From Brachycybe producta (lineage: Eukaryota > Arthropoda > Diplopoda > Playtdesmida > Andrognathidae): a stretch of DNA of 64,000 bases. Each line of letters begins with the position of its first letter. Position 1 is the first letter of the stretch. The position numbers and the translations under genes were made by a program. The notes beneath the pieces are model-generated. The model had not been told where the DNA came from and searched no databases. It saw only the letters and a program-made list of their open reading frames with translations. The stretch is taken from assembly GCA_036925085.1 (NCBI GenBank), contig JAUPFP010000013.1, positions 4,270,655 through 4,334,654 on the forward strand. Reading direction: 5' to 3'. Shown here one piece after another: positions 1-10,150 of the stretch.

Positions 1-720
1 TTTACAAGCATAGAACTTAGAAATAATTAAGACTACTTCCAAAACATGCTAATGAAAAAAACATAGAAAATAGTAGAATTAAAATTTTTATTATTGTAGC
101 CTTTTGGCTAAAAATAGTAAATGTTGCTCATTTATTGTTTAATTGACTAAAATGTTTACATATAAAACATGAACTTGTACAAATTCAAGAAAGTATTTGA
201 AATGGGGATTGGAAAATTTAAGAATTGAGACAAAGTATTGTAAAAAACTTAGAAAATATAATGTATTTGAAAAACTTAAAACAAAACTTAAGACATTAAT
301 TATAGAAGCTGGACTTAGAAAATAAATTAAACCTTGAAATTTGTGAATGTGATAGTGGAAGACTAGAACTTAGATTTACAAGCATAGAACTTAGAAATAA
401 TTAAGACTACTTCCAAAACATGCTAATGAAAAAAACATAGAAAATAGTAGAATTAAAATTTTTATTATTGTAGCCTTTTGGCTAAAAATAGTAAATGTTG
501 CTCATTTATTGTTTAATTGACTAAAATGTTTACATATAAAACATGAACTTGTACAAATTCAAGAAAGTATTTGAAACTAGGATTGGGAAATTTAAGGATT
601 AAGACAAAGTATCACAAAAAACTTAGAAAATATAAAGTATTTAAAAAACTTAAAAGAAAACTTAAGACATTAACCATAAAACTTAGAAAATATATTAAGA
701 ATTTGGACTTAATAATGATA
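1..720. repeat. Two tandem ~373-bp units at the outer end of the left arm
   Basis: The sequence starting at position 1 recurs from position 374 with few changes, giving a period of 373 bases. The units are rich in the words acttaga and ttaagac and contain no credible coding sequence. The mirror-image pair is at about 8000-8665 in the right arm. A block from this unit (39-120, again at 412-493) also recurs at 1379-1460, so the arm was built by repeated internal duplication. Confidence 0.85.
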
Positions 721-1569
721 ACTTTAGAAGAATTCTCCACATTAAGCTTAAGAAACTGGGTTTAGAACATAGAAATTTAACTTCATGTATAAATTAATTG
801 TAGAAAATATGAAAAAAACAGGACTTAGAATATATTGAAAAAGACAGTACATCCAAAACATACTACTTTGATGCACCTGCCCAAACTTGTTCATAATCCC
901 CATCCCATTCACCCCTTATATGTGTTAATTCAATTTCCTGTCCAAACATACATATTTGTTCTTGGCTCTCACACCTGCCCAAACTTGTTTATGACCTACA
1001 GTTATTTAAAAATAATTTCCATCAGCACAAACTTGTTCAAACTTGTTTTTGACCTACAGTTATTTAAAAATAATTTCCATCAGCACAAACTTGTTCAAAC
1101 TTGTTTTTGATTCAAACCCTCTCCCCCTCCCTGCCTGTGTCAAATTTCCTGTTCACAACTGTTCAAACATGTTTTAACCCCTTCACCCCTATGTGTGAAT
1201 TCAATTTCCTGCCCCAACACCTGTGCACATTTGTTCTTAATCCCAATCCTACCTTCTAGTTAATAGATTAAATGTAGCAAATATATAAAAAAATGGTGGT
1301 ATTAGTAAAAACTTTGAAAATATATAATAAAAATTTGGAAAAAACAGGACTTAGAATATATTGAACAAGACTGTACTTCCAAAACATGCTAATGAAAAAT
1401 ATGTAGACAATAGTAGAATTAAAAAATTTATTATTGTAGCCTTTTGGCTAAAAATAGTAATAGCCATCAAGTTTGATCACGTCTTGCATGACAACATTTA
1501 TTCAGCATAATGTCATAATAGTAATAGCTAAAAATAAACAATATCAGTTTGATAAGGAGTAATGTAAAA
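721..1569. repeat. Non-coding outer half of the left arm with minisatellite-like units
   Basis: From about 835 to 1255 the sequence consists of short related blocks built on aaacttgttc, caatttcctg and cccctatgtgtg. The block at 1000-1052 is directly repeated at 1053-1107. The same words make up the array at 8670-10150, in the opposite orientation. A polyadenylation signal for the neighbouring minus-strand gene (AATAAA on the minus strand) is at 1497-1502. I see no protein-coding gene here; the short open frames are low complexity. Confidence 0.75.
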
Positions 1570-2316
1570 TTATTTCAAAATAGAGTCAATTGCAGCATCC
1601 ACAAAAGGTATAGTTTTCTTTATAATGTCCCACTCTTCAGCAGATAAGCTCACTCCTCGTCTAGTGGCTGTGATCTTTTTTGAAGTTTTGTTGATGACAT
1701 AATCTCTTATATTAACATATAATTTGTTTCTGTATAATCTAACTCCAATATGTCGATTATCTTTGATCTTAAACAACATATCTTTGTCCACTGCTTTTGA
1801 AGAATTATTTAGATCATATTGATTTTTTGAAGCATTGTAGGCATTGGTTTTTTGAATGTTGGTCTCACATGGTGTTGATCCTGTGTTAGATACTTTGTAG
1901 CCATAATCTTGGTATTCACAGGCATATGCTTGAGTGATATTATTTATATCATGATCAGAGCTTTTACCTTCCAGGGTTGGATGCCTATAGTCAATGTAGA
2001 CATCATTTACTGTTTCCAGTGGTGCTATCCCATAGCCTGAATCACTTTCCTGATCAACAATTGGTTGTGTGCATTCTTGGTAGTCATTAATATGTGACAC
2101 CGCTTCATTATTTATTTTATGAGAATCATCAAAGTTTGCTGTTATACATTCTGGAGTAGTATACCTATAGTCACTGTCAACAACATTTGATGTTTCCAGA
2201 GATGCCGTCCCATAGCCGGAATCATTGTCCTTATTCTTGACAGGTGGTTGCATGAAGCCTGTTAAGGCAGCATAAGAACCTTCCTTGTCAAAGTAGACTT
2301 GTTGTGCTTGTTGCAT
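1570..2316 (-). CDS. Protein with C-terminal PC4-like domain (left-arm copy)
   Basis: A 248-residue protein. Residues about 181-246 match the C-terminal single-strand DNA-binding domain of transcription coactivator PC4/p15: an R-x-I-G-V-R-x-Y strand, the V-N-I-R-D-Y strand, a basic turn (TRR) followed by G-V-S-L, then a helix starting E-E-W-D and ending in an acidic/hydrophobic segment. PC4 domains bind and melt DNA and act in transcription or replication. Residues 1-180 are low in hydrophobics and contain two similar blocks (about 31-53 and 91-113) sharing S-G-Y-G and L-E-T followed by D-Y-R. A TATA box lies at 2394-2403, and no intron is needed. This is the intact copy and ends in ...SILK. 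Cellular role is unknown; its place in an inverted arm argues for an element-borne DNA-binding protein. Confidence 0.82.
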   Translation of the reverse strand: MQQAQQVYFDKEGSYAALTGFMQPPVKNKDNDSGYGTASLETSNVVDSDYRYTTPECITANFDDSHKINNEAVSHINDYQECTQPIVDQESDSGYGIAPLETVNDVYIDYRHPTLEGKSSDHDINNITQAYACEYQDYGYKVSNTGSTPCETNIQKTNAYNASKNQYDLNNSSKAVDKDMLFKIKDNRHIGVRLYRNKLYVNIRDYVINKTSKKITATRRGVSLSAEEWDIIKKTIPFVDAAIDSILK

Positions 2317-2393
2317 TTTCAGTTAAAATAATGGTTGAAAGTGTACTTCTTTGGCTAGTAATGTGTGAGTGAAACTGAAACTGCTGACCAGCT

Positions 2394-2403
2394 GTATTTA
2401 TAG
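2394..2403 (-). promoter_or_regulatory. TATA box of the left PC4-like gene
   Basis: The minus strand reads CTATAAATAC about 80-90 bases upstream of the ATG at 2316. It is followed by a pyrimidine-rich stretch containing TCAGTTTCACTC, which resembles an initiator. The same sequence occurs in mirror image at 6029-6038 upstream of the right copy. Confidence 0.65.
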
Positions 2404-2681
2404 TAGCTTTTAAATGAGGGAATTTTAAGGAAATACTGTAGCGACATCTAGAATTACAGAATGTTTTGTATAGTAGGGTATGGAATGTAGGTCCTACGTC
2501 ATGAATCTCATGATCATGTTGTAACACGTACTTATTGAAATGCTAGCAACTCAATGCTTGTTGATAGGGCATTTATTTCTAATTTCTAGAGTATCAGTTT
2601 ATGCTTAAGCCATGAAGGACCTGTCTCTTGATTATAATATTTTAAGGTGGCACCACAGGTAACTAACTCTTCATAAAAAAA

Positions 2682-2693
2682 CCATATAAATAG
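2682..2693 (+). promoter_or_regulatory. Inward-facing TATA box in the left arm
   Basis: The plus strand reads CCATATAAATAG. It points into the central region toward the coding sequence at 3051 and lies about 365 bases from the oppositely oriented first codon of the PC4-like gene at 2316. The mirror copy (5743-5754) points at the minus-strand central gene. So each arm appears to carry a divergent promoter pair. Confidence 0.5.
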
Positions 2694-2769
2694 TTATTTT
2701 TTGTGTAAACTTGGATCAAATCAGTTTTGCAGCTCTGTTAAGTTGGTTCCAATATTAACACATGTTGGC

Positions 2770-2940
2770 TAATTACCCTCACCCCAAACTTGTTTAAACT
2801 TGTTTTACCCTCTCCCCCTGCATGTAGCAATTCAATTTCCTGTCCAACACCTGTTCAAACATGTTTTAACCCCTTCACCCCATGTGTGAATTCTATTTCC
2901 TGGCCAACACCTGCTCAAACTTGTTCAGATCATAGTGTGG
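2770..2940. repeat. Minisatellite-like units in the central region
   Basis: Just inside the left arm, the blocks with caatttcctg, aacttgtt and accccttcaccccatgtgtg recur two to three times. They are the same units as in the arms and in the 8670-10150 array. A second TATA-like word (tttataagg) is present at about 2974, nearer the coding start at 3051. Confidence 0.7.
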
Positions 2941-3050
2941 CATTATAAGTGAAACATCAGCACTTACAAAGTGAATTTATAAGGCAACTTCTTACTATTT
3001 CAATCTCCAATACTTGACTGTATTTTTATCAACAAGTTTAAAAACTTAAG

Positions 3051-3712
3051 ATGGAATATGCAAAAAAGGTTGCCCTAGCACCTGTTAATCAGTTATCAGG
3101 AGAATCTATTTTGGCACCTATGAGCATCAGAAAAAAAGTTTTAAATGAATTGAATCAAGATATACAAGACATTTTGAACAGTAAAAAACTAAATGACTAT
3201 GATAAAGTTAAACTTTATGGTCAAGCTTTCTATCGTTACTTAAATATTTGGAAACAAAACGAGAAACAAGAACCTATAATTGTGAAGTTTGAAAACAGTA
3301 AGAATAAAGAAAGCAGTTTCCAACAAACAGAAATGGGGAAAGTTAATGAAGAGTACATTCTAATGGATATCCCAGCAAAATATCGTAAAGATGCTCAAGG
3401 AATCTTGAACACAATGTCACGAAGTAGAGGAACTATAGCATGGAATGCAATTTACAACTTCTTCACCATGGACAACCTATTGAAAACTCTAATATTATTG
3501 ACTTACTGAATGATTTGACTTGCAAAAGAAAAAGACTGCTAAATCCTCCAGGATGGCATATTTTTTGGACAGAGTTACAGAGATTCAATATTCCTAAAAA
3601 GTTCATTGGGAATCATGACCGTCTTGCAGCGGCCAACACACCTCAAAAAGCAGCTGGAAAGAAGCGAAAACTACAATGGGAACCTTTTATTCCAAAAAGA
3701 AAAAAACAATAA
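3051..3712 (+). pseudogene. Central plus-strand gene, frameshifted; conserved element-associated family of unknown function
   Basis: The first frame begins at an ATG at 3051 and runs to 3509. A second frame, coding plausibly from about 3460, continues to 3712. The two together read as one protein of about 215 residues with a single frame shift near 3440-3470. Features are an N-terminal MEYAKK start, a helical D-x-x-I-L-x-x-x-x-L-x-D-x-D-K-V-K-L-Y segment, a middle block with Q-G-I-L-N, then after the shift an I-I-D-L-L-N-D motif, N-P-P-G-W, and a basic tail rich in K and R that could be a nuclear-localisation signal. From memory this resembles an uncharacterised family common in invertebrate genomes near mobile or virus-like elements; I have not verified this. 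AATAAA follows at about 3705-3711. The shift suggests decay, though a spliced or programmed shift cannot be excluded. Confidence 0.6.
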
Positions 3713-4228
3713 ATGACAATGTATTTTAATTTAAATGTATCTTATTATAATAAAAAAATTCAGTTTACAAACTTTTTGTGATTTTCTGGTTAGCTTGGTT
3801 AACAAAAAAATGATCAATCACTATTTTTAGTAGTTTATTCAGTTCCCATTTAACAAAATATTCACCCCAAATCTGCTGTACTAGCTACAGTTGCTGTGAA
3901 AAGTAATGGGGACACATACTTTGGTAGATTATTTGTACTGATGTTCAGCAATAAAAAGAATTTAGAAACAAATAAACTTAGTATGTTTAAGTAGCAGCAG
4001 TAGTAACAAATAACAAGATTTTAAATTATAGTAACTAGCTAGAGTAATATGTAGTTATCATAAACTATAAGTTACAAGGCAGTAATATATAAAAAAAATG
4101 TTTATTAGATAGTTATAAATTGTTACAATTGGATATTAGTGTAATTGCATGCTTGTGATTTTTATAATTAATATTAGTCAATAACGACACAGTTAATATA
4201 TACTACAAAACCATTTTATTATAAAATG
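3713..4228. other. Non-coding spacer between convergent central genes
   Basis: AT-rich sequence with AATAAA-like words in both directions (for example 3759-3766) and no open frame of interest. It is consistent with 3' untranslated sequence of the two convergent central genes. Confidence 0.55.
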
Positions 4229-5611
4229 TTATTCACTTTTAATAAACCATGGATTTTCAGGATAAGTACAGCAAACAGGACAATACAGTAGACCCTCTTG
4301 ATTTTCATGAAAATAGGAACAATAATCAAAAGTATTTTTATGTATGAGTGGTATCAGCTCCTCAGTCCAAGTTGGTTGTAAAACACATGATCTTAGTAAG
4401 ATCATTATTTTCATTTTCAGATATTTCTTTAAACAATTCATCAATCACATCCAATGATGATGATTTAGATTTGTTTCTGGCTGCTACTTTATCTGACCAG
4501 TAGATGTTTGGATTGTTGGTAATAATTGTCCTTTGCCATAAACATCTTTAAATTCTTGCCAGTTTACAAGGTTATCACTTAAGAATTAGTTTACGGAATC
4601 CTGCCTGAATTTTTTTGCAACTGTTGAGTAAATGTTTATCATTATGATTATTAATATAATGCAAGGCTATTTTTCTAGATGTATGTATGATGTATGTATT
4701 TGTATGTTGCTAAGATAATCTCATGCCTTGCACCGACTATGATATAATCTATTGAAGTTTTCAAATTGTTTACATGCAGGCAATTTTCAAAAATTATTTC
4801 AGAAAGTTCTATTATTGTTAGTTCTTGAATATTGTTTGTATTTTTAATGTCTGCTGCAACATTTGAATGACCATCATTGTTCAAAAAGCCATACTCTTTT
4901 ATATATGTGATACATATGATGCACAACTCTGATGAGTTTTTGCAAATTTTATGTGCCCTTATGCACAACTCATACACTTTTTTGTGAATTAAATACATGA
5001 GTTCTTCCATCCACTGTGAAAATAGAATACATACAAGTTTGTGGAGTACTTGGTTTTCACCTGCTGAAATGCTTTTAAATAGAAAATAAGTCACATTTGT
5101 TGATTCTTCACAGTGTCCTTTTCCATATACCTCTTTATAATTGTCCCAGGTAGTTTGTGAGTCATGTTTTCAACAGTCTATGAAATTCTTGAATTTCTTT
5201 GTAGCTGTGATATTTTTGAATGTCACAAAATTCATGAAAATATCTTGAAACACAACATGCAAGCCAGTCCTTGTAGCTTGCAAAAATAAACTGTTGACGG
5301 GTACCTTTTAAGATATATTCCATAGCAAGGGTGCAACTTGTTACATGACCACAAGATTTGGCTAATTTTTCAGAAAAGTTCTGAATTGTTGTTTTTGATA
5401 AGTAGGTTGGTGTTTTTTTCTGCAAATGTTGTACTGTGTTTTTCAAAACAGTGTCGTTTAGCAGGTACAGCTGGCATGTCTTTGTCTTCCAATGCTTTGT
5501 ATTCTTCACAGTAATGTCTTTTTCCATAGTTGGCATAACCAGTGGCATAGTGGCATAACCATTCCAAGGTTCACATGGCCCACACCAATGGCTTTCTATC
5601 AAACTGCTCAT
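4229..5611 (-). pseudogene. Central minus-strand gene with repeated domain, broken into frames
   Basis: Three open stretches on the minus strand (5611-5162, about 5161-4675 and about 4570-4229) are in different frames but share sequence. The block Y-I-x-x-G-x-R-x-x-x-I-x-A-x-Y-K occurs at the end of the first and of the second. The block W-x-E-E-L-x-x-L-I-H-K occurs in the second and third. Each is preceded by a Y-K-E-V-Y-G-K-G or F-K-D-V-Y-G-K-G motif. This looks like a protein with two or three tandem copies of a Cys/His-containing domain, now interrupted by stops and shifts. The only convincing ATG is at 5611; the apparent starts of the other pieces are not ATG. The inward TATA box at 5743-5754 is well placed for it. 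I do not recognise the family, and multiple small introns are an alternative to decay. Confidence 0.5.
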
Positions 5612-5742
5612 TGTAATGAAATATTTCGACAATAAAATTCACTAGATTTGAAGACTGAAACTCACTGCCAACATGTGTTAATATTGGAACCAACTTAACA
5701 GAGCTGCAAAACTGATTTGATCCAAGTTTACACAAAAAATAA

Positions 5743-5754
5743 CTATTTATATGG
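5743..5754 (-). promoter_or_regulatory. Inward-facing TATA box in the right arm
   Basis: Mirror copy of 2682-2693 (minus strand CCATATAAATAG). It is about 130 bases upstream of the ATG at 5611 of the central minus-strand gene. Confidence 0.5.
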
Positions 5755-6028
5755 TTTTTTTATGAAGAGTTACCTGTGGTGCCACCTTAAAATATTATAA
5801 TCAAGATACAGGTCCTTCATGGCTTAAGCATAAACTGATACTCTAGAAATTAGAAATAAATGCCCTATCAACAAGCATTGAGTTGTTAGCATTTGAATAA
5901 GTACGTGTTACAACATGATCATGAGATTCATGACGTAGGACCTACATTCCATACCCTACTATACAAAACATTCTGTAATTCTAGATGTCGCTACAGTATT
6001 TCCTTAAAATTCTCTCATTTAAAAGCTA

Positions 6029-6038
6029 CTATAAATAC
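6029..6038 (+). promoter_or_regulatory. TATA box of the right PC4-like gene
   Basis: CTATAAATAC on the plus strand, about 78 bases before the ATG at 6116. It is the mirror of 2394-2403, with the same initiator-like TCAGTTTCACTC downstream. Confidence 0.65.
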
Positions 6039-6115
6039 AGCTGGTCAGCAGTTTCAGTTTCACTCACACATTACTAGCCAAAGAAGTACACTTTCAACCA
6101 TTATTTTAACTGAAA

Positions 6116-6886
6116 ATGCAACAAGCACAACAAGTCTACTTTGACAAGGAAGGTTCTTATGCTGCCTTAACAGGCTTCATGCAACCACCTGTCAAGAATC
6201 AGGACAATGATTCCGGCTATGGGACGGCATCTCTGGAAACATCAAATGTTGTTGACAGTGACTATAGGTATACTACTCCAGAATGTATAACAGCAAACTT
6301 TGATGATTCTCATAAAATAAATAATGAAGCGGTGTCACATATTAATGACTACCAAGAATGCACACAACCAATTGTTGATCAGGAAAGTGATTTAGGCTAT
6401 GGGATAGCACCACTGGAAACAGTAAATGATGTCTACATTGACTATAGGCATCCAACCCTGGAAGGTAAAAGCTCTGATCATGATATAAATAATATCACTC
6501 AAGCATATGCCTGTGAATACCAAGATTATGGCTACAAAGTATCTAACACAGGATCAACACCATGTGAGACCAACATTCAAAAAACCAATGCCTACAATGC
6601 TTCAAAAAATCAATATGATCTAAATAGTTCTTCAAAAGCAGTGGACAAAGATATGTTGTTTAAGATCAAAGATAATCGACATATTGGAGTTAGATTATAC
6701 AGAAACAAATTATATGTTAATATAAGAGATTATGTCATCAACAAAACTTCAAAAAAGATCACAGCCACTAGACGAGGAGTGAGCTTATCTGCTGAAGAGT
6801 GGGACATTATAAAGAAAACTATACCTTTTGTGGATGCTGCAATTGACTATTTTGAAATAATTTTACATTACTCCTTATCAAACTGA
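6116..6886 (+). CDS. Protein with PC4-like domain (right-arm copy, altered C-terminus)
   Basis: A copy of the protein at 1570-2316 with only three substitutions visible (K29Q, S93L, N171S), then a 2-base deletion just after the A-A-I-D of the last helix. This replaces the last four residues with a 12-residue tail (256 residues in all). The PC4-like core at about 181-244 is unchanged, so the product may still fold. AATAAA is at 6928-6933. Near identity of the two arms implies recent origin or ongoing homogenisation. If the protein works in replication or transcription of the element, two dosage copies in the arms may matter; that is inference. Confidence 0.78.
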   Translation: MQQAQQVYFDKEGSYAALTGFMQPPVKNQDNDSGYGTASLETSNVVDSDYRYTTPECITANFDDSHKINNEAVSHINDYQECTQPIVDQESDLGYGIAPLETVNDVYIDYRHPTLEGKSSDHDINNITQAYACEYQDYGYKVSNTGSTPCETNIQKTNAYNASKNQYDLNSSSKAVDKDMLFKIKDNRHIGVRLYRNKLYVNIRDYVINKTSKKITATRRGVSLSAEEWDIIKKTIPFVDAAIDYFEIILHYSLSN

Positions 6887-6959
6887 TATTGTTTATTTTT
6901 AGCTATTACTATTATGACATTATGCTGAATAAATGTTGTCATGCAAGATGTGATCAAAC

Positions 6960-8000
6960 TTGATGGCTATTACTATTTTTAGCCAAAAGGCTACAATAAT
7001 AAATTTTTTAATTCTACTATTGTCTACATATTTTTCATTAGCATGTTTTGGAAGTACAGTCTTGTTCAATATATTCAAAGTCCTGTTTTTTCCAAATTTT
7101 TATTATATATTTTCAAAGTTTTTACTAATACCACCATTTTTTTATATATTTGCTACATTTAATCTATTAACTAGAAGGTAGGATTGGGATTAAGAACAAA
7201 TGTGCACAGGTGTTGGGGCAGGAAATTGAACTCACACATAGGGGTGAGAGCCAAGAACAAATATGTATGTTTGGACAGGAAATTGAATTAACACATGTAA
7301 GGGGTGAGTGGGATGGGGATTATGAACAAGTTTGGGCAGGTGCATCAAAGTAGTATGTGTTGGAAGTACAGTCTTGTTCAATATATTCTAAGTCCTGTTT
7401 TTTCCAAATTTTTATTATATATTTTTAAAGTTTTTACTAATACCATCATTTTTTATATATTTGCTACATTTAATCTATTAACTAGAAGGTAGGATTGGGA
7501 TTAAGAACAAATGTGCACAGGTGTTGGGGCAGGAAATTGAATTCACACATAGGGGTGAAGGGGTTAAAACATGTTTGAACAGTTGTGAACAGGAAATTTG
7601 ACACAGGCAGGGAGGGGGAGAGGGTTTGAATCAAAAACAAGTTTGAACAAGTTTGTGCTGATGGAAATTATTTTTAAATAACTGTAGGTCAAAAACAAGT
7701 TTGAACAAGTTTGTGCTGATGGAAATTATTTTTAAATAACTGTAGGTCATAAACAAGTTTGGGCAGGTGTGAGAGCCAAGAACAAATATGTATGTTTGGA
7801 CAGGAAATTGAATTAACACATGTAAGGGGTGAATGGGATGGGGATTATGAACAAGTTTGGGCAGGTGCATCAAAGTAGTATATTTTGGATGTACTGTCTT
7901 TTTCAATATATTCTAAGTCCTGTTTTTTTCATATTTTCTACAATTAATTTATACATGAAGTTAAATTTCTATGTTCTAAACCCAGTTTCTTAAGCTTAAT
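6960..8000. repeat. Right-arm non-coding half with an extra ~310-bp tandem duplication
   Basis: The segment from about 7053 to 7365 (from cagtcttgttcaatatattc to the gtgcatcaaagtagtatgtg region) is repeated from 7366 with small changes. The left arm has one copy only. At 7640-7745 two 53-bp copies with caaacaagtttgaacaagtttg repeat, mirroring 1000-1107. No credible gene is seen. Confidence 0.8.
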
Positions 8001-8669
8001 GTGGAGAATTCTTCTAAAGTTATCATTATTAAGTCCAAATTCTTAATATATTTTCTAAGTTTTATGGTTAATGTCTTAAGTTTTCTTTTAAGTTTTTTAA
8101 ATACTTTATATTTTCTAAGTTTTTTGTGATACTTTGTCTTAATCCTTAAATTTCCCAATCCCAGTTTCAAATACTTTCTTGAATTTGTACAAGTTCATGT
8201 TTTATATGTAAACATTTTAGTCAATTAAACAATAAATGAGCAACATTTACTATTTTTAGCCAAAAGGCTACAATAATAAAAATTTTAATTCTATTATTTT
8301 CTATGTTTTTTTCATTAGCATGTTTTGGAAGTAGTCTTAATTATTTCTAAGTTCTATGCTTGTAAATCTAAGTTCTAGTCTTCCACTATCACATTCACAA
8401 ATTTCAAGGTTTAATTTATTTTCTAAGTCCAGCTTCTATAATTAATGTCTTAAGTTTTGTTTTAAGTTTTTCAAATACGTTATATTTTCTAAGTTTTTTA
8501 CAATACTTTGTCTCAATTCTTAAATTTTCCATTCCCCATTTCAAATACTTTCTTGAATTTGTACAAGTTCATGTTTTATATGTAAACATTTAGACAATTA
8601 AACAATAAATGACTATTTTTAGCTAAAAGGCTACAATAATAATTATTTTTAATTCTACTATTTTCTATG

Positions 8670-9367
8670 TCACAAACAAATTTAGGCAGGTGTTGGCCAG
8701 GAAATTGAATTCACACATAAGAGTGAGTGTTAAAACAAGTTTGGGCAGGTGTTGGACAGGAAATTGAATTGATACATGCAGGGGGAGAGGGTAAAACAAG
8801 TTTAAACAAGTTTGGGGGTGAGGGTAATTAATTTTAATTAAATGTAGGTCAAACAGGTGTTGGACAGAAAATTGAATTCACACATAGGGGTGAGGGTGTT
8901 AAAACAAGATTGAACAAGTTTGGGGGTGTGGGAAATTAATTTAATTAAATGCAGGCCAGACAGGTGTGGACATGCAGGTGTGGACAGGAAATTGAATTCA
9001 CACATAGGGGTAAGGGTGTTAAAACAAGTTTGAACAAGTTTGGGGTGTGGGAAATTAATGTTAATTAAATGTAGGTCAAACAGGTGTTGGACAGAAAATT
9101 GAATTCACACCTGGGGTTAGGGGAAATCATGAACAAGTTTGGGCATGTGTTGGAAAGGAAATTGAATTGACACATAGGGGGAATGAAAAGGTTCACAATT
9201 AGTTTTGAATAAATTCAGGTCAAACAGGTGTGGAGAAGCAGGTGTGGAGATGAGTTTTTCCACTTTGAGTGCCCCCACATACCAAACATGTAAAAGGGTG
9301 TTGTAAAGACAAATCAAAATCTAATAGTGTTCATGGTGGCTCAACTAAATCACAAATGATGAATGCA

Positions 9368-9407
<40 letters not shown>

Positions 9408-10150
9408 CTGAAAATGAAATATTATGATAAGGGACGGGGGATTATGAACAAGTTTGGGCATGTGTGGACAGGAAAATGAATTCACACATAGGGGTGAGGA
9501 TGTTAAAACAAATTAGAACAAGTTGGGGGTGTGGGAAATTATTTTTAATTAAATGTAGGTCAAACAGGTGTGGGACAGTAAATTGAATTCACACATAGGG
9601 GTGAGGGTGTTAAAACAAGTTTTAAGAAGTTTGGGGTGAGGGAAATTAATTTCAATCAAATGTAGGTCAACAGGTGTGGACATGAAGGTGTGGACAGGAC
9701 ATTGAATTGACACATAGGTGTGAGGGTGTTAAAACAAGTTTGAACAAGTTTGGGGTGATGGAAATTAATTTTAATCAAATGTAGGTCAAACAGGTGTGGA
9801 CATGCAGGTGTGGACAGGAAATTGAATTCACACATAGGGGTGAGGGGGAGGGTGGAGTTAAAGAACAAATCTGGACAAGTTTATAGACCGGAAATTGAAA
9901 TGTGATGAAATTAGGTCAAACAGGTGTGGTTGGACAGGAAATTGAATTCACACTTAGGGGTGAGGGTATTAAAACAAGTTTGAACAAGTTTAGGGTATGG
10001 GAAATTAATTTTAATTAAATGTAGGTCAAACAGGTGTGGACAAGCAGGTGTGGAGAGGAAATTGAATTTACACATAGGGGAGAGGGGTGGAGTTAAAGAA
10101 CAAACTTGGACAAGTTTATAGACCGGAAATTGAAATGTGATGAAATTAGG
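8670..10150. repeat. Minisatellite array, ~100-130 bp units
   Basis: At least ten imperfect units occur in the same orientation. Each contains gtaggtcaaacaggtgt, ggaaattgaattcacacat, aggggtgagggtgttaaaac and aagtttgaacaagtttggg, followed by ggaaattaattttaatta. Units vary by internal loss and by duplication of the short gtgtggacatgcag word. The same words occur inside the palindromic element, so the array probably grew from its end. A GT/AT microsatellite interrupts it at 9368-9407. Confidence 0.88.
9368..9407. repeat. (GT)n(AT)n microsatellite
   Basis: A run of gt dinucleotides followed directly by at dinucleotides inside the minisatellite array. Confidence 0.95.

Larger units (their letters stand above)
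1..2769. repeat. Left arm of a large inverted repeat (open to the left)
   Basis: This stretch is the reverse complement of 5667-8670. Pairing is easiest to see at the inner end (2731-2769 against 5667-5705), through the PC4-like gene (2316-1570 against 6116-6886) and at the outer 373-bp repeats. In the coding part I count only about four substitutions and one 2-base indel in roughly 745 bases. The arm runs off the left edge of the window, so its true end is not seen. Its right partner carries an extra ~310-bp tandem copy, so the two arms are not perfectly homogenised. The arrangement suggests terminal inverted repeats of one mobile or virus-like element rather than two separate insertions; that is inference. 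Confidence 0.93.
5667..8670. repeat. Right arm of the large inverted repeat
   Basis: Reverse complement of 1-2769. It differs from the left arm by a ~310-bp tandem duplication (about 7053-7365 repeated at 7366-7680), a 2-base deletion near the end of the PC4-like gene, and scattered substitutions. Similarity to the left arm stops at about 8670, where a long minisatellite array begins, so this may be the outer end of the element or a point where the array has expanded. No clear target-site duplication can be defined because the left end lies outside the window. Confidence 0.92.

Noticed and set aside
2288-2527. 79- and 83-codon frames upstream of both PC4 genes
   Set aside because: They overlap the TATA box and 5' untranslated region of the PC4 genes and have no recognisable features.
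8670-10150. Possible CRISPR-like array because of regularly spaced repeats
   Set aside because: Units are long, variable and lack unique spacers; the context is animal nuclear DNA. It is a minisatellite.
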